Source: Synechococcales cyanobacterium PMM_0002
GTDB lineage: Bacteria; Cyanobacteriota; Cyanobacteriia; Elainellales; Elainellaceae
NCBI GenBank assembly: GCA_949127925.1
Contig: CASBQX010000344.1
Coordinates: 1-5,943 of the forward strand
DNA: 5,943 bases
Direction: 5' to 3'
The position numbers and the translations under genes are program-made. Under the pieces are notes generated by a model. It did no database searches. It had not been told where the DNA came from and was given only the letters and a program-made list of their open reading frames with translations. Below, piece after piece: positions 4,981-5,943 of the stretch (positions within the stretch are counted from its first letter, which is position 1; every line of letters starts with the position of its first letter).

Positions 4981-5943
4981 TTAAACGAAGCTAAAGGCGC
5001 TGCTGCTAAGCGTGAGTCCAGATCCGCCTTGCACCACCCCAATCCATTCAGGTTGGTTGCCCGTTTTTAGGCTAATGAGGGTGCCAGCCAGTTTACCGGA
5101 GAGGGCAGTCAGGGTGTAATCGGCGGCGCTGCCGTGCAGTTGAATCACATCGGTTGGCTTGAAATCGGTGATTAGGGCATAGTCTTGTTTGCCAGTGAGA
5201 TTGGGCTTGCCATCGTTGTAGAAAGCAGTGGCAGCGTTGCCTAATACAAACACGTCGAGGCCACTGCCGCCGCTCAGCCTGTCTACCTCGCCCCGGCCTG
5301 GGTTGACCGAATCGGGGTCTACCCCGGTCAAGCGATCTCGGTTGGAATTGCCGAACAGCACATCGTTGCCCGCCCCGCCTATCAGCATATCTTGCCCGAC
5401 TCCGCCCGCCACCGTGTCTTGACCCGCATCGCCAAAGAGGCGATCGCCCCCCAATCCGCCGTTGATCGTGTCGTTCCCGGTGCCGCCCTTTAGCTCGTCG
5501 CGGCCTCCCTTGCCGCTGATGGTATCATTGCCGCCCGCCCCGTCTGCCGTGTTGGCCTGGTCATCGCCCACCAAAAAATTGTCATTGGCCGGAGCGAGGG
5601 CATTGCGGACGCCGAAGACAAACGCGAGGTAGGAGAACCCGGTGGAGGTTCTCAGCGTCTCGACGCCAGTGCGGGAGGTGAGCTGGGGAATGGTAGTGGG
5701 TGCGATCGCCCCGTAGGCGGCTAAAAATTCGTTGTAGTCGGAGTCGTTGGTGTAGGTGAACGTGGACTGGTTTAAGGTGGCCACCGACAGCGACGTTTCG
5801 GTGTAGCCAGCGGGTGGGCTGGTCAACAGGCGGCGGATGGTGCCGTGTTTGTCTAGGACGTAAATCGGGTTGATGGCGGGGTCGGTGTAGGCTTGCAAAA
5901 TGGCATTGCCGGCAATGAACGCTTCACCGCCCAAGCTGACAAA
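4981..5943 (-). CDS. RTX-type calcium-binding repeat protein, C-terminal part (cut by window edge)
   Basis: These are the last 320 residues of a longer protein; the frame is open to the right edge and no credible start is seen (the TTG at 5932-5934 is internal). Residues about 1-120 have no recognised fold, with YVLDKHGTIRRLLTSPPAGY and NDSDYNEFLAAYGAI. Residues 137-208 are eight consecutive nonapeptide blocks of the G-G-x-G-x-D-x-U-x type (GGNDTISGK, TGNDTINGG, AGNDVLFGN), which form a calcium-binding parallel beta-roll. After an insert (209-224) and a last GGSGLDVFVLG, residues 235-320 form a C-terminal module (YALITDF, VIQLHGSAADYTL, WIGVVQGGSGLTLSSSAFSFV) that I recall at the end of many cyanobacterial RTX proteins, with a tail typical of type I secretion. 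It is probably an extracellular protein exported without a signal peptide. The enzymatic or adhesive part, if any, lies outside the window. Confidence 0.9.
   Translation of the reverse strand, partial: FVSLGGEAFIAGNAILQAYTDPAINPIYVLDKHGTIRRLLTSPPAGYTETSLSVATLNQSTFTYTNDSDYNEFLAAYGAIAPTTIPQLTSRTGVETLRTSTGFSYLAFVFGVRNALAPANDNFLVGDDQANTADGAGGNDTISGKGGRDELKGGTGNDTINGGLGGDRLFGDAGQDTVAGGVGQDMLIGGAGNDVLFGNSNRDRLTGVDPDSVNPGRGEVDRLSGGSGLDVFVLGNAATAFYNDGKPNLTGKQDYALITDFKPTDVIQLHGSAADYTLTALSGKLAGTLISLKTGNQPEWIGVVQGGSGLTLSSSAFSFV
5320..5535 (-). repeat. RTX nonapeptide repeat array (eight 27-bp units)
   Basis: Eight 27-bp coding units in register encode the glycine- and aspartate-rich nonapeptides. The aspartate (D at block position 4) is kept in all eight, while the leading glycines are degraded in the last (SNRDRLTGV). 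The DNA units are diverged, so the array is old rather than a recent expansion. Confidence 0.9.

Larger units (their letters stand above)
1450..5709. repeat. HIP1 octamers GCGATCGC, 13 dispersed copies
   Basis: Exact copies start at 1450, 1720, 1819, 2493, 2565, 3179, 3267, 3384, 3747, 4784, 4968, 5440 and 5702. Chance would give about 0.1 in this length. This over-represented palindrome is a known signature of many cyanobacterial genomes. All genes from purD rightward carry copies except the HTH regulator; the kinase fragment has only one-mismatch versions (near 254 and 328). Confidence 0.95.

Overview
The window is from a cyanobacterium. Thirteen exact copies of the HIP1 octamer GCGATCGC lie in 5.9 kb, where about 0.1 would be expected by chance. 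The left end carries an NblS/Hik33-type sensor kinase gene, a cyanobacterial hallmark, directly downstream of purD. The moderately high GC and the dispersed intergenic palindromes would fit a filamentous or Leptolyngbya-like lineage, but the species cannot be fixed from this sequence.

Layout. Positions 1-842 (minus) hold the N-terminal 280 residues of an NblS-like membrane histidine kinase, cut by the left edge. Positions 942-2216 (minus) hold a complete purD with a GTG start, possibly coupled to a 13-codon leader ORF that overlaps it by GTGA. A 159-bp divergent spacer follows. Positions 2376-4031 (plus) encode an exported TPR protein with a low-complexity linker and a repetitive proline-rich tail. 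Positions 4032-4331 are non-coding and hold four copies of a GC-rich palindrome (core AGACGCGATTAATCGCGTCT) inside longer, partly tandem repeat units.

Positions 4332-4577 (minus) encode a small HTH (XRE-like) regulator whose stop codon lies inside the last palindrome. It is divergent from an 89-codon gene of unknown function (4695-4964, plus). The 117-bp spacer between them contains two identical 20-bp perfect palindromes, ATGTACAAAATTTTGTACAT, 35 bp apart centre to centre. Positions 4981-5943 (minus) hold the C-terminal 320 residues of an RTX-type (calcium-binding nonapeptide) secreted protein, cut by the right edge.

How the parts relate. purD and the kinase are housekeeping and stress-signalling genes in a neighbourhood I recall as common in cyanobacteria. 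The TPR protein and the RTX protein are extracytoplasmic. The most unusual unit is the compact divergent module at about 4332-4964: small HTH regulator, twin palindromic operators and small unknown protein. It is flanked on one side by the repeat cluster and on the other by the convergent RTX gene only 16 bp away. It looks like a self-regulated two-gene cassette of undescribed function. The regulatory reading is inference from layout and symmetry.
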